Source of the DNA: DASYQV01 sp036005125
Lineage (GTDB): Bacteria > Acidobacteriota > Vicinamibacteria > Vicinamibacterales > UBA2999
Length of the DNA stretch: 5,884 nt
Assembly (NCBI GenBank): GCA_036005125.1
Contig: DASYQV010000064.1
Coordinates: forward strand, 1-5,884
Direction of reading: 5' to 3'
Shown here: piece after piece, positions 5,388 to 5,884 of the stretch
How positions within the stretch are numbered: position 1 is the stretch's first letter
How the letters are laid out: each line of letters starts with the position of its first letter
Notes under the pieces: generated by a model
Seen by the model: only the letters and a program-made list of their open reading frames with translations
Told to the model about the DNA's origin: nothing
Database searches by the model: none
Translations under genes and position numbers: made by a program

Positions 5388-5884
5388 CGTGTCTTGTACG
5401 ACAGCGACATTCCTTCACCCGATGGCGAGACGATCGTCGTGAAGAGACCCGGGTGCGCGTGGATGGTGTCGAGGAATGGCTTCATCTCGTCCGCTTTGTT
5501 TCTCGCATTGTGCGCCACGAGCACACCGCCGGGAGCCATCCGCGGATAGACGAGGTCGAAGAAGCGCTTGTAGTCGCGCTTCCACGCATCGAGGAATACG
5601 ACATCGAAGACGCCCTCGAGCTTCGGAATCTCGGTGAACGCGTCGCCACGGAGGACCCGCACCACGTCGCCGAGGCCCGCAGTCTTCACATTGGCTGCCG
5701 CCTCGCGCGCCCGCTGCGGATCGTACTCAATCGTGACCACGTGGCCGCCGCTCTCGCGCGCGCCGAGACCGAGCCAGATTGCGCTGTAGCCGCTCGCGCC
5801 GCCGATCTCGAGCACCGACTTCGCGCCGCGCGCGGCCACGAGCACGCGCAGGAAGCGCCCGTCTTCCTCCGACACGGCAAGCTG
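5384..5884 (-). CDS. Class I SAM-dependent O-methyltransferase, 5'-truncated
   Basis: The last 166 residues of a gene whose start lies beyond the window. The frame is open to the edge, and the GTG at 5875 is internal. Related enzymes are usually around 210-250 residues, so some tens of residues are missing. It has the Rossmann fold of the COMT/CCoAOMT-like group (COG4122-like). Motif I is VLEIGGASGYSAIWLG (visible residues 24-39), an acidic ribose-binding Glu is in TIEYDPQ (53), the FDVVFLDAWKRDY stretch (93-105) follows, and then MAPGGVLVAHNARNK (116-130). The core should bind S-adenosylmethionine and transfer a methyl group, probably to a small hydroxylated substrate that I cannot name. At the position where metal-dependent relatives have Asp-Asn, this protein reads His-Asn (125-126), so metal use is uncertain. 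It forms an operon with arginase through a 4-bp ATGA overlap. Confidence 0.85.
   Translation of the reverse strand, partial: QLAVSEEDGRFLRVLVAARGAKSVLEIGGASGYSAIWLGLGARESGGHVVTIEYDPQRAREAAANVKTAGLGDVVRVLRGDAFTEIPKLEGVFDVVFLDAWKRDYKRFFDLVYPRMAPGGVLVAHNARNKADEMKPFLDTIHAHPGLFTTIVSPSGEGMSLSYKTR

Overview
This is a GC-rich bacterial chromosomal window with six protein genes, two of them cut by the window edges. I recognise a family for each. Codon use is uniformly GC-rich. The gene mix (M3 oligopeptidase, divergent Nramp-like transporter, soluble GAF histidine kinase, HXXEE membrane protein, arginase, O-methyltransferase) and the many short palindromic repeats between genes fit a soil-type Acidobacteriota genome, perhaps Vicinamibacteria. 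That placement is an inference from gene style, not proven by a marker gene. I see no rRNA, tRNA, CRISPR array, transposase, integrase or phage gene.

Layout: the + strand holds only the 3' end of an oligoendopeptidase F gene (2-286). Everything else reads on the - strand. From right to left these are a 5'-truncated class I O-methyltransferase (5384-5884), arginase (4479-5387), an HXXEE-domain membrane protein (3894-4364), a soluble GAF-GAF-HisKA-HATPase sensor kinase (1916-3700) and an Nramp-family transporter (348-1631). The methyltransferase and arginase overlap by an ATGA and are almost certainly one operon. The remaining - strand genes are separated by 114, 193 and 284 bp, and each gap carries hairpins or repeats, so they are probably separate or only loosely linked units. 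The peptidase and Nramp genes converge on a 61-bp gap filled with CTGAGGCC-type repeats.

How the genes relate: only arginase (arginine to ornithine plus urea) and its coupled methyltransferase show a real operon link, and no shared pathway is obvious. The kinase has no response regulator or receiver domain nearby. The transporter has lost the usual Nramp metal-binding residues in TM1 and TM6, so its substrate is open.

The genes are ordinary. The less usual content is between them: a 24-nt perfect inverted repeat spanning two convergent gene ends and encoding the tail of the peptidase, three tandem GGAACGCC/GGCGTTCC hairpins just ahead of the kinase start, a double hairpin upstream of the HXXEE gene that shares a 13-nt core with the sequence just after the kinase stop, and a duplicated 12-nt hairpin motif in the Nramp leader. 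I found no convincing evidence of a new multi-gene system.
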